Source: Dehalococcoidia bacterium (GTDB taxonomy: Bacteria; Chloroflexota; Dehalococcoidia; E44-bin15). Taken from it: DNA of 13,939 nucleotides. The first letter of the stretch is position 1; each line of letters starts with the position of its first letter. The stretch is from positions 1 to 13,939 of the forward strand of contig SOIC01000126.1 of assembly GCA_004377275.1 (NCBI GenBank), written 5' to 3'. The notes under the pieces are model-generated. The model was not told where the DNA came from and made no database searches. It saw nothing but the letters and a program-made list of their open reading frames with translations. A program made the position numbers and the translations under genes. Below are positions 6,902 through 13,870 of this stretch, piece by piece.

Positions 6902-8749
6902 ATGAGCGCTATCGATGAGGTAAAACAGAGGCTGGACATCGTGGATGTCGTCTCGGATTATGTTACCCTCCAGAAGTCGGGGCATAATTTCAAGGCGTTA
7001 TGCCCCTTTCACACCGAGAAGACCCCCTCTTTCTTCGTCTTCCCGGAGCGGGGGACCTGGCACTGCTTCGGCAGTTGCGGCACAGGCGGCGACATATTCT
7101 CCTTTATGATGAAACAGGAGAGCATCGACTTCGGCGCAGCGCTGCGAATCCTTGCCGAGCGGGCTGGGGTAACCTTGGTCGCAAAGCAAAAAGAGAGGGC
7201 GATAGACAAGGAGGTGGAAAGGTTATACTCGATAAACGAGGCTGCCGCTCAGTATTATCATCATCTGCTGCTCAACGCCAGAGCCGCTGAGACCGCACGA
7301 CGCCATCTCAGCGAGCGAGGCATCTCTAAAGAGACAATCGATAGTTTCGAGCTCGGCTTCAGCCCCGATAGCTGGGATGCGGTATGCCAGCACCTCGAGG
7401 GGAGGGGCTATAAGGGGGATGAGCTGGTGAATGCAGGCTTGGTCATCGCCAAGGAGGGCGGAGGTTTCCGGGACATGTTTCGAAATCGCCTGATGATTCC
7501 CATCAGGAATGATGGGGGGAAGGTAGTTGGCTTTGGCGCCCGCGCCCTCGATGGGACTACCCCCAAGTACCTTAACTCCTCCCAGACGGCGATCTTCGAC
7601 AAGAGCGGCCTCCTTTACGGGATCGACCGCGCCAAGGGAGCGATCAGGGAGCATGGCCTGGCCATCATCGTGGAAGGCTACATGGATGTGCTCGCCGCCC
7701 ATCAGTATGGCATGACTAATGTGGTGGCCCCCATGGGCACCTCCCTTACCCAGAAGCAGGTGGGCATCATCAAGCGGCTGACCAGAAACCTCGCCCTGGC
7801 TCTGGATGCCGACGCCGCCGGCGATCAGGCGACACTTCGTGGGCTGGAGCTGGCAAGGCAGGTCTTCAGCGAGCGGATCGCCGCCATGCCAGACTGGCTT
7901 GGAGCAACCTCCAAGCTGCAAGGAAACCTAAAGGTCATCCTCCTGCCCCGGGGAAAGGACCCCGACGAGGTGATCAGGGAGTGCCCTGAGGAGTGGCGCA
8001 GGCTAATTGACGAAGCATCACCCCTGATGGACTACTTCTTTAAGGCAGTTACCTCAACACTGGACCTGAGCCACGAGGACGGGAAATCAGCGGCGGTAGC
8101 ACAACTCCTGCCCCGTATTTCCGAAATCGCGGACAGTGTCGAGCGGGAGCTTTATCTGAGACGGCTTAGCCAGCTCGTGGGGGTGGACGAAAAAACACTG
8201 GCCGGTAAGGCAGCCCGGCTCAAACCTACCGCGAGGGAACGAGCGAAGAAAGCGGTATCGCTACCCACCACCCAAGCCTCCAGCCACCCACTGGAGGAGT
8301 ACTGCCTTGCGCTCTTGCTGCAGCACCCGGGGCTGCGAGAGCGGGGCATGGCACTTCCCACCGACTATTTCGAAGGAACGGAAAATCGCGAGCTCTTCCT
8401 AGCCTGGCAAAATACCACCGATGCGGATGGCTTTGAGAGAATTCGCCAAGGCCTCGATGTCAGCCTCCAGGAGCACCTCGATGCCTTGATGAGCAGGGTG
8501 ATACCCCCGGCAAGCGAGCGGGAAATGGAGACCGCCCTCGCCGACTGTACCCGCCGCCTGGGGGAGCAACATCTGAGGAGGCTCAAGGCACTGGAGGAGC
8601 TGCTCCTCTCAGAGGCGGAGTCAGAGGGGGATAAAAACGTAATAAAAGAGCAGGTGGAAACGCTACTTCAAAAGGCTTTAGAGCCAACTACCCGGTTAAA
8701 AGACCTGTTTGAAAAAGCGAGGAGAGAACGAAAAGGGGTACGACAATGA
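6902..8749 (+). CDS. dnaG: DNA primase DnaG
   Basis: This is the replicative primase, making RNA primers on the lagging strand together with DnaB helicase; 615 residues, typical length. The N-terminal CHC2 zinc-binding domain has Cys34, His37, Cys55 and Cys59 (LCPFHTEKTPSF, WHCFGSCGTGGD). The RNA polymerase core includes GFGARALDGTTPKYLNSS (210-227). The TOPRIM motifs are VEGYMDV (Glu258, Asp262) and LDADAAGDQA (Asp302, Asp304). The rest is the helicase-interaction region, which is divergent as usual. The start at 6902 gives the family N-terminus MSAIDEVKQRLDIVDVVSDY, but the bases before it (GCAAGACGAAAAA) show no Shine-Dalgarno match, unlike the neighbouring genes. The stop overlaps the rpoD start by 4 bases (ATGA), implying translational coupling. 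Confidence 0.97.
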   Translation: MSAIDEVKQRLDIVDVVSDYVTLQKSGHNFKALCPFHTEKTPSFFVFPERGTWHCFGSCGTGGDIFSFMMKQESIDFGAALRILAERAGVTLVAKQKERAIDKEVERLYSINEAAAQYYHHLLLNARAAETARRHLSERGISKETIDSFELGFSPDSWDAVCQHLEGRGYKGDELVNAGLVIAKEGGGFRDMFRNRLMIPIRNDGGKVVGFGARALDGTTPKYLNSSQTAIFDKSGLLYGIDRAKGAIREHGLAIIVEGYMDVLAAHQYGMTNVVAPMGTSLTQKQVGIIKRLTRNLALALDADAAGDQATLRGLELARQVFSERIAAMPDWLGATSKLQGNLKVILLPRGKDPDEVIRECPEEWRRLIDEASPLMDYFFKAVTSTLDLSHEDGKSAAVAQLLPRISEIADSVERELYLRRLSQLVGVDEKTLAGKAARLKPTARERAKKAVSLPTTQASSHPLEEYCLALLLQHPGLRERGMALPTDYFEGTENRELFLAWQNTTDADGFERIRQGLDVSLQEHLDALMSRVIPPASEREMETALADCTRRLGEQHLRRLKALEELLLSEAESEGDKNVIKEQVETLLQKALEPTTRLKDLFEKARRERKGVRQ

Positions 8750-10311
8750 CCTCGGGAGAACACGAAGAGATAGATAAGCTACTAAAACGGAAGCGGGGCG
8801 TGGAACCTTCAGAGAGCGATATCGGGCCGGAGCACGCCCTGGAGTCGCTGGCGGATCTGTATGCCGCTTTCTCGGGCAGCGCTATATTGAGCGAGGAGGT
8901 AAAACCCCACGCTGCCTGGCCGGAGCAACAGGCTGCCGAACCTGCGGAAGAGGAGGAACCAGGGGATGAGATTGAACCTGAGACAGCGGTAGGAAAAACG
9001 CTGGAAGAAAACGTGCCGGAACTGGAAGCACAGGATGTCATCGATGACCCGGTACGCATGTACCTCCGGGAGATTGGCAATGTATCCCTCCTAAATGCTA
9101 ACGATGAGAAGGTCCTGGCAAGCAAGATGGAGCAGGATGGACATATCAACAAAATCAAGAATGATTGGTTCGCCAGATTTGGCACCCCACCCTCAGCAAC
9201 TGACATCATGATCACCATGTTAGAGCGGCTATGCCAGTCCGCCTCGCTCATCGCTCTCCTAGAGGAGGAGCTTGACCTGCCACCCGCAGCGAGTCTCGCA
9301 GAGAGGATCTCAGACCCAAGGTTTCGTGGTGCCGTTGACAATGCAATTGACCAGCAATTGCTCGCGACCATCGCCGAGCGGACCGACGAAGATATCGTCA
9401 CTGTAGGACAAGCGCTGGTGAAGCTCTCGTTGAATAGCAGCCTCTTGCCACCGGCCATACTGGAGGCCATGGAGGGCAAAACCATCATCGAGCTAAACGA
9501 CTGCTTAGCTAAGCCCGATTTCCTTATCTCCCTCCAGTCTAAAGAAAAGGAGTTTGCGGCACACCTGGAGATGATCGCCCTTGAGGCGGCCAAGGCGGAA
9601 AGTCACCTTGCCGAGGCTAACCTTCGCCTCGTGGTCAGTGTGGCTAAAAAGTATATCGGCAGGGGGATGTCGCTCCTTGACCTGATTCAGGAGGGCAATA
9701 TCGGGCTGATCAGGGCAGTGGAGAAGTTCGACTACCGAAAGGGCTACAAATTCAGCACATACGCTACCTGGTGGATCAGGCAGGCGATTACCAGGTCCAT
9801 TGCAGACCAAGCGCGCACCATCCGCATCCCGGTCCATATGGTGGAGACCATCAATAAGCTGCTGCGCATTAGCCGCCGGCTGGTTCAGGAGCACGGACGA
9901 GAGCCCACCAGTGAGGAGATCGGAATGGGGATGGAGGTCACTCCGGAGAAGGTGAGGGAGATCATCAAGGTATCCCAGGAGCCGGTATCCCTGGAGACCC
10001 CTATCGGTGAAGAGGAGAACAGCCACCTCGGCGACTTTATCGAGGACAGCAGCGCCTTACCACCCCCCGATGCAGCCTCTCACCAGCTTCTTAAGGAGCA
10101 GATCGACGAAGTGCTCTTCACCCTCAATCCCCGCGAGCGCCGGGTGCTGCAACTGAGATTCGGGCTCGAGGATGGGCGGAGCCGCACCCTGGAGGAGGTG
10201 GGCCGCGAGTTTGGGGTCACCAGAGAGCGCATTCGCCAGATCGAGGCCAAGGCACTGAGGAAGCTACGCCATCCCAGCCGCTCCAAGAAGCTCAAGGATT
10301 ACCTGGAATAA
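8746..10311 (+). CDS. rpoD: Primary RNA polymerase sigma factor (sigma-70 group 1)
   Basis: The housekeeping sigma factor, 521 residues. Residues 1-99 are acidic and low in conservation, with no recognisable region 1.1. Region 1.2 is about 100-132 (DDPVRMYLREIGNVSLL). Residues about 133-285 are an expanded helical non-conserved region. Region 2 is about 286-355, containing LRLVVSVAKKY, LDLIQEGNIGLIRAVEKFDY and KGYKFSTYATWWIRQAI for -10 binding and melting. Region 3 follows, with VHMVETINKLLR (363-374), the part that contacts extended -10 elements. Region 4 ends the protein with the helix-turn-helix TLEEVGREFGVTRERIRQIE (481-500) for -35 recognition. The very strong match of region 2 and the RxRxIRQIEAKALRKLRHP ending mark it as primary sigma rather than an alternative one. 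The ATG at 8746 has AAAAGGGG (8731-8738) upstream and overlaps the dnaG stop. Confidence 0.96.
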   Translation: MTSGEHEEIDKLLKRKRGVEPSESDIGPEHALESLADLYAAFSGSAILSEEVKPHAAWPEQQAAEPAEEEEPGDEIEPETAVGKTLEENVPELEAQDVIDDPVRMYLREIGNVSLLNANDEKVLASKMEQDGHINKIKNDWFARFGTPPSATDIMITMLERLCQSASLIALLEEELDLPPAASLAERISDPRFRGAVDNAIDQQLLATIAERTDEDIVTVGQALVKLSLNSSLLPPAILEAMEGKTIIELNDCLAKPDFLISLQSKEKEFAAHLEMIALEAAKAESHLAEANLRLVVSVAKKYIGRGMSLLDLIQEGNIGLIRAVEKFDYRKGYKFSTYATWWIRQAITRSIADQARTIRIPVHMVETINKLLRISRRLVQEHGREPTSEEIGMGMEVTPEKVREIIKVSQEPVSLETPIGEEENSHLGDFIEDSSALPPPDAASHQLLKEQIDEVLFTLNPRERRVLQLRFGLEDGRSRTLEEVGREFGVTRERIRQIEAKALRKLRHPSRSKKLKDYLE

Positions 10312-10312
10312 A

Positions 10313-10906
10313 TTGAACAAAAACCTCATAAGAACCTTTCTCCTCACCGTGGGCGCTATCTCCGCCGGCCTTCTCCTTATTGCTGGCATCGGGGGATATT
10401 TCGTCACTGGTCCGGCACCGATAGATGATTGGCCAAACTGGGTGAAGCCGACCGATGAAGCGGCCACAATTCTTGACGACAAGATCGAGGCGCTCGAGCA
10501 GGAGATCGATGAAGCCGCTGCAGGAGAAGAGTTGACCCTGAAGCTCACTGAGGAGGAGGCTACCTCAAAGCTGGACCGGCTCGCCAGGGATGGAGAGCTC
10601 TCCGTGGAGATGGAATACATCCAGGTCTACTTCAGTGATGGGATCGTGCAGACTTTTGCCCGGGTCGATATGGGTATCGATGTGCAGGTGGCTATTGAGG
10701 CCAACATAGAGGTTGAAGATGGAAAGCCTGACATAACAATTAGGCACCTCAACCTCGGTAGAATTCCGATCCCCAAGGCATTAATTGACAGTGTAATGAC
10801 TGCCCTAGAGCGCGCATTGGAGGAGCGATGGGATGATCTTCATTTGGAGCTACAGGAGGTCGATATCGAGCACGGCGAGATCACTATCACGCTGGTAAAA
10901 AAGTAG
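10313..10906 (+). CDS. Membrane-anchored hypothetical protein (possible YpmS/LmeA-like lipid-binding fold)
   Basis: A 197-residue protein. The N-terminus has one strong membrane segment after a short basic start (about residues 7-30, FLLTVGAISAGLLLIAGIGG), then an acidic linker and helix (about 50-70). An alpha/beta region rich in alternating hydrophobic residues follows (KLTEEEATSKLDRLARDG, IQVYFSDGIVQTFARVDMGI). The orientation is most likely one anchor with the bulk outside. The pattern recalls DUF2140 (YpmS) or DUF2993 (LmeA)-type proteins, but I cannot confirm this, so it stays hypothetical. The start is TTG at 10313, one base after the rpoD stop, with no good ribosome site; no in-frame ATG occurs before residue 99, so TTG or an unusual start inside rpoD is required. 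It probably depends on read-through and coupling from rpoD. It ends 3 bases from the ffh stop on the other strand. Confidence 0.72.
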   Translation: MNKNLIRTFLLTVGAISAGLLLIAGIGGYFVTGPAPIDDWPNWVKPTDEAATILDDKIEALEQEIDEAAAGEELTLKLTEEEATSKLDRLARDGELSVEMEYIQVYFSDGIVQTFARVDMGIDVQVAIEANIEVEDGKPDITIRHLNLGRIPIPKALIDSVMTALERALEERWDDLHLELQEVDIEHGEITITLVKK

Positions 10907-10909
10907 CCT

Positions 10910-12229
10910 TCATTGAAGCATCGACCTCAGGCTTTTCCCCTGTGCCATCTGCTTCATTAGCTTTTGGGTCTGGCGGAACTGGTTCAGGAGTTGATTGATC
11001 TCCTGGGGCGTGGTGCCGCTGCCTTGGGCGATGCGGCGCCTCCTGCTCCCATCGATAATCTCCGGGTTGCGCCGCTCCTGAGGGGTCATGGAGAGAATGA
11101 TCGCCTCGATCTTTTCTAGTCTCCCCTCATCTACCGCGTCAGGTGCACGGTGGGCAATGGAGGAGAGCCCGGGGATCATATCCACCAATTGGCTCAAAGA
11201 CCCCATCTGCTGCATCTCGTGGAGCTGCCCCAGAAAGTCCTCCAGATCGAGGGTGGCATGGCGCACCTTTTTCTCAAGTTTCTTTGCCCGTTCCTCATCA
11301 AAGGTTTTCTCAGCCCTTTCGACTAGGGTAAGCAGATCACCCATTCCCAGGATGCGCGATGCCAAACGGTCAGGGTAGAAGGTTTCCAGGGCATCCAATT
11401 TCTCACCGGTTCCGATAAACTTAACCGGCACCCCGGTGACCGCTTTGATGGAGAGGGCCGCCCCACCCCGAGCATCGCCATCCATCTTGGTGAGGATGAG
11501 ACCGCTGAGCCCCAATTTAGCATGGAACTCCTCAGCGGCACGCACCGCATCCTGGCCAGTCATCGCATCCACCACCAGAAGCACCTCATCGGGTTTGAGT
11601 TCCCGCTTGATCTCCGCCGCCTCCTTCATCATGGCCTCATCGATGTGGAGACGCCCCCCGGTGTCGGCGATGACCCAAGTAGCAGCCAGCTCCCTGACAC
11701 GCTTCAGGGCATGGGTGCATACAGAGACAGGCTTTGCCGAGGTATCCTCCCTATAAACTGGGATCTCGAGCTCATTGCCCAGGGTGACAAGCTGCTCGAT
11801 GGCGGCGGGTCGGCGAAGATCGGCGGCAACAAGCAGCGGACGCTGTCCTGAGCCCTTCAGGTGCAGCGCCAGCTTAGCCGCGGTAGTTGTTTTTCCCGAG
11901 CCCTGAAGCCCGACGAGCATCACTATCGTCGGGGGGCGGCTAGCCGCCGCCAGGTGGCTAGGAGCTCCCCCCAAAATGGAGGTAAGCTCCTCATTAACGA
12001 CCTTGATTACCTGCTGCGCCGGGGTGAGGCTCTCCAGCACCTCGTTACCCATGGAGCGCTCCCGCAATGTGGCGATAAACTCCTTCACCACCCTAAAGTT
12101 GACGTCAGCCTCCAGGAGCGCCAGCCTCACCTCCCGGAGCGCCTCATCGACATCCCTTTCGGTGAGCCGGCCCTTGCTCCCCAGCCGCTTAAAAACGCTC
12201 CCGAGCCTCTCTGATAAAACCTGGAACAT
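10910..12229 (-). CDS. ffh: Signal recognition particle GTPase Ffh (SRP54)
   Basis: Ffh binds SRP RNA and signal peptides on ribosomes and delivers membrane proteins to FtsY; 439 residues, normal length. The N domain is 1-90 (helical, ALLEADVNFRVVKEF). The G domain has the P-loop GLQGSGKT (107-114), DLRRPAAIEQL (137-147), G4 TKMD (247-250) and the closing FIGTGEKLDALE. The G3 element, usually DTAGR, reads DTGGR (189-193, Gly191 codon at 11657-11659). The M domain (about 300-439) has LEDFLGQLHEMQQMGSL, the RNA-binding stretch SRRRRIAQGSGTTPQEI and a methionine-containing last helix (QKLMKQMAQ). The ATG at 12229 has an excellent AGAGGTGA ribosome site (12233-12240, minus strand). It stands alone on the minus strand with its own promoter. 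Confidence 0.97.
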   Translation of the reverse strand: MFQVLSERLGSVFKRLGSKGRLTERDVDEALREVRLALLEADVNFRVVKEFIATLRERSMGNEVLESLTPAQQVIKVVNEELTSILGGAPSHLAAASRPPTIVMLVGLQGSGKTTTAAKLALHLKGSGQRPLLVAADLRRPAAIEQLVTLGNELEIPVYREDTSAKPVSVCTHALKRVRELAATWVIADTGGRLHIDEAMMKEAAEIKRELKPDEVLLVVDAMTGQDAVRAAEEFHAKLGLSGLILTKMDGDARGGAALSIKAVTGVPVKFIGTGEKLDALETFYPDRLASRILGMGDLLTLVERAEKTFDEERAKKLEKKVRHATLDLEDFLGQLHEMQQMGSLSQLVDMIPGLSSIAHRAPDAVDEGRLEKIEAIILSMTPQERRNPEIIDGSRRRRIAQGSGTTPQEINQLLNQFRQTQKLMKQMAQGKSLRSMLQ

Positions 12230-12232
12230 GAG

Positions 12233-12240
12233 TCACCTCT
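12233..12240 (-). promoter_or_regulatory. Ribosome binding site of ffh
   Basis: Read on the minus strand, AGAGGTGA ends 3 bases before the ATG, with its AGAGG core about 6 bases from it. It is a near-perfect anti-16S match and fixes the ffh start at 12229. Confidence 0.6.
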
Positions 12241-12250
12241 GACCAGCACC

Positions 12251-12279
12251 ATTCTAATTGGCGTAGCGCTATTAATCAA
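12251..12279 (-). promoter_or_regulatory. Sigma-70 promoter of ffh
   Basis: On the minus strand the -35 is TTGATT (12279-12274, 4 of 6 matches), then a spacer of exactly 17, then the -10 TAGAAT (12256-12251, 5 of 6). The predicted transcript start near 12244 leaves a leader of about 15 bases containing only the ribosome site. It lies in the roughly 108-bp divergent region shared with the nuclease gene. Confidence 0.6.
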
Positions 12280-12302
12280 GCTATAAGCTCCTGGCTCGGT
12301 TG

Positions 12303-12311
12303 TGCTAGAAT
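12303..12311 (+). promoter_or_regulatory. Extended -10 promoter of the beta-CASP nuclease gene
   Basis: TGC-TAGAAT: TGC at 12303-12305 precedes the -10 TAGAAT at 12306-12311, an extended -10 as at the ppsA promoter. No convincing -35 is visible at 16-18 bp spacing. Predicted start is near 12318, about 20 bases before the ATG at 12338. It is about 47 bp from the divergent ffh -10 element. Confidence 0.45.
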
Positions 12312-12337
12312 AAAGACAGTTACTGGCGGGGGTTATT

Positions 12338-13828
12338 ATGACTTCGCTCACCTTTCATGGCGGCGTCGGGGAAATCGGCGGCAACAAGATCCTCCTAGAG
12401 GATGGGGGTAAACGGATCTGGCTTGACTTCGGCATGAGTTTTAAACAGTCGGGCTTGTATTTTGATGAATTCCTCCAACCCAAAAAATATAACGGCGTGA
12501 TTGATTTCCTTGAGATGGGCCTACTGCCCGGTGTGACAGATATGGCAGGCTTCTACCGGCAAGATTATTTAGCCCACGCTGACATGCCGACCTCGCCCGA
12601 TGCCGCCTACGATGGGGTTTTCTTGAGCCACGCCCATGCCGACCATGCCAACTACATACACTTTCTACGCTCGGATATCCCAATCTACGCCTCTGAGGTA
12701 ACGAAACGCATCCTGGCATCCCTGGAGGACACCTCCAGCAGCGGGTTCAACGAATTCCTAAACTTCAAGGAGACCTTTACGTTGAGGCCAAAAAAAACGG
12801 GTGAAGGGATGATGAAACCCAAGAGCGAAGAGACGAAGGTGGCACGGGATTTCAGAGCGCTCGCGCCAGGTGAGCGGGTTGTTGTCGGCGATTTGACTGT
12901 TGAGGCGATGGCGGTAAATCACTCTATCCCCGGGGCGCTGGGCTTTTTAGTTCACACACCACAGGGGGTGATCGCCTATACCGGTGATATCAGGTTCCAC
13001 GGCTACGGTGGCGCTCTGACGAGAGATTTCGTCAAGCGCGCCGCTGAGGCCCAGCCCATCGCCCTAATCTGCGAGGGGACACGCGTTAAAAAGGATGAGG
13101 ATGAAACCGAAAGCCTCACTGAGCAGGATGTCCAGGAGAGGGTGGCGAAAGTGGTGAACCAGACAAAGAACCTGGTCATCGCCAACTATCCGTGGAAGGA
13201 CATCGAGCGGTTGAGAAGCTTCTATGAGGTGGCTAAGATGACCGGACGAAAGCTGGCGCTCAGCCTGAAACAGGCATATTTATTAAAGCGACTGGAGGGC
13301 ACCGACGCCGGCGCGCCTTCCCTGGGCGATGGTAACATCGTTATCTACATCGATAGGAAGACCTGGGGGTTAATCAACAAGCCCCACTATCCGCAAAACA
13401 TAGTCGAGCAGGATTACAGCGCCTGGGAGCGTGAGTTTTTAAGCTATCCCAACAGGGTCACCTGCGATGATATCCACCGCCACCAGAGCGATTTCATCGT
13501 CAGGGTCGATTTCTTCGACCTCACTGACCTGATAAACATCCGGCCGGATGACGGCTCATGCTACATCCGCTCGATCACCGAGCCCTTCGATGAGGAGGGA
13601 GAAATTGAACTCGAAAGGGTGGAGAACTGGCTGAAGCACTTTGGCCTTTACCCCTATGAGCAGGTTCACGCCTCCGGCCATGCCTCAGGCGCGGAGATAA
13701 AAAGGCTGATCGAGGAGATAAACCCGAAGCTGGTTTTCCCGGTCCATACGGAGCACCCGGAGCTTTTCGTTGCTCCGCCCGGTACGAGGGTCGAGATACC
13801 ACAGGCGGGTAAAAGCTATCGCTTATAA
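12338..13828 (+). CDS. Beta-CASP metallo-beta-lactamase-fold nuclease, RNase J-like
   Basis: A predicted zinc-dependent RNA or DNA nuclease of 496 residues. The opening GGVGEIGGNKILLEDG (8-23) and LDFGMSF match the RNase J/CPSF N-terminal strands. Metal motifs are HAHADH (His98, His100, Asp102, His103; L-S-H-A-H-A-D-H), His195 in VNHSIPGALGF, and Asp217 in AYTGDIRFHG. Beta-CASP motifs follow: Glu246 in ICEGTRV (motif A), HASGHASGAEI (His444, His448) and PVHTEHPE (His470) near the end. The metal ligands look complete. It differs from classical RNase J in two ways: about 60 residues separate LDFG from the HxHxDH motif (20 or more longer than I recall for RNase J), and it ends right after the catalytic region without the RNase J C-terminal domain. 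The ribosome site is a modest GCGGGGG (12326-12332). It probably forms an operon with the following SbcC-like gene (42-base gap). Substrate and direction of cutting are unknown. Confidence 0.87.
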   Translation: MTSLTFHGGVGEIGGNKILLEDGGKRIWLDFGMSFKQSGLYFDEFLQPKKYNGVIDFLEMGLLPGVTDMAGFYRQDYLAHADMPTSPDAAYDGVFLSHAHADHANYIHFLRSDIPIYASEVTKRILASLEDTSSSGFNEFLNFKETFTLRPKKTGEGMMKPKSEETKVARDFRALAPGERVVVGDLTVEAMAVNHSIPGALGFLVHTPQGVIAYTGDIRFHGYGGALTRDFVKRAAEAQPIALICEGTRVKKDEDETESLTEQDVQERVAKVVNQTKNLVIANYPWKDIERLRSFYEVAKMTGRKLALSLKQAYLLKRLEGTDAGAPSLGDGNIVIYIDRKTWGLINKPHYPQNIVEQDYSAWEREFLSYPNRVTCDDIHRHQSDFIVRVDFFDLTDLINIRPDDGSCYIRSITEPFDEEGEIELERVENWLKHFGLYPYEQVHASGHASGAEIKRLIEEINPKLVFPVHTEHPELFVAPPGTRVEIPQAGKSYRL

Positions 13829-13856
13829 TGTAAATTCTTTTAGCAACACCGACCTT

Positions 13857-13864
13857 AGAGGAGG
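13857..13864 (+). promoter_or_regulatory. Ribosome binding site of the SbcC-like gene
   Basis: AGAGGAGG ends 6 bases before the ATG at 13871. This strong site fixes the start of the partial last gene. Confidence 0.6.
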
Positions 13865-13870
13865 CAAAAC

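Noticed and set aside
8688..9593. Long open frame (301 codons) on the minus strand across the dnaG/rpoD joint
   Set aside because: It lies opposite clearly conserved DnaG and RpoD coding sequence, its translation is serine-rich low-complexity without motifs, and its length is explained by codon bias of the sense genes.
10900..10925. Possible bidirectional terminator between the hypothetical gene and ffh (CTTCATTGAAG)
   Set aside because: The palindrome leaves a one-base loop and only about four usable pairs, and no T-run follows on either strand.
13824..13829. TATAAT overlapping the nuclease stop codon as a promoter for the SbcC-like gene
   Set aside because: The hexamer is perfect, but there is no TGn extension and no -35 match at 16-18 bp (ACAGGC at 17 bp). 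It arises largely from a tyrosine-free Arg-Leu-stop ending, so read-through from the upstream gene is simpler.
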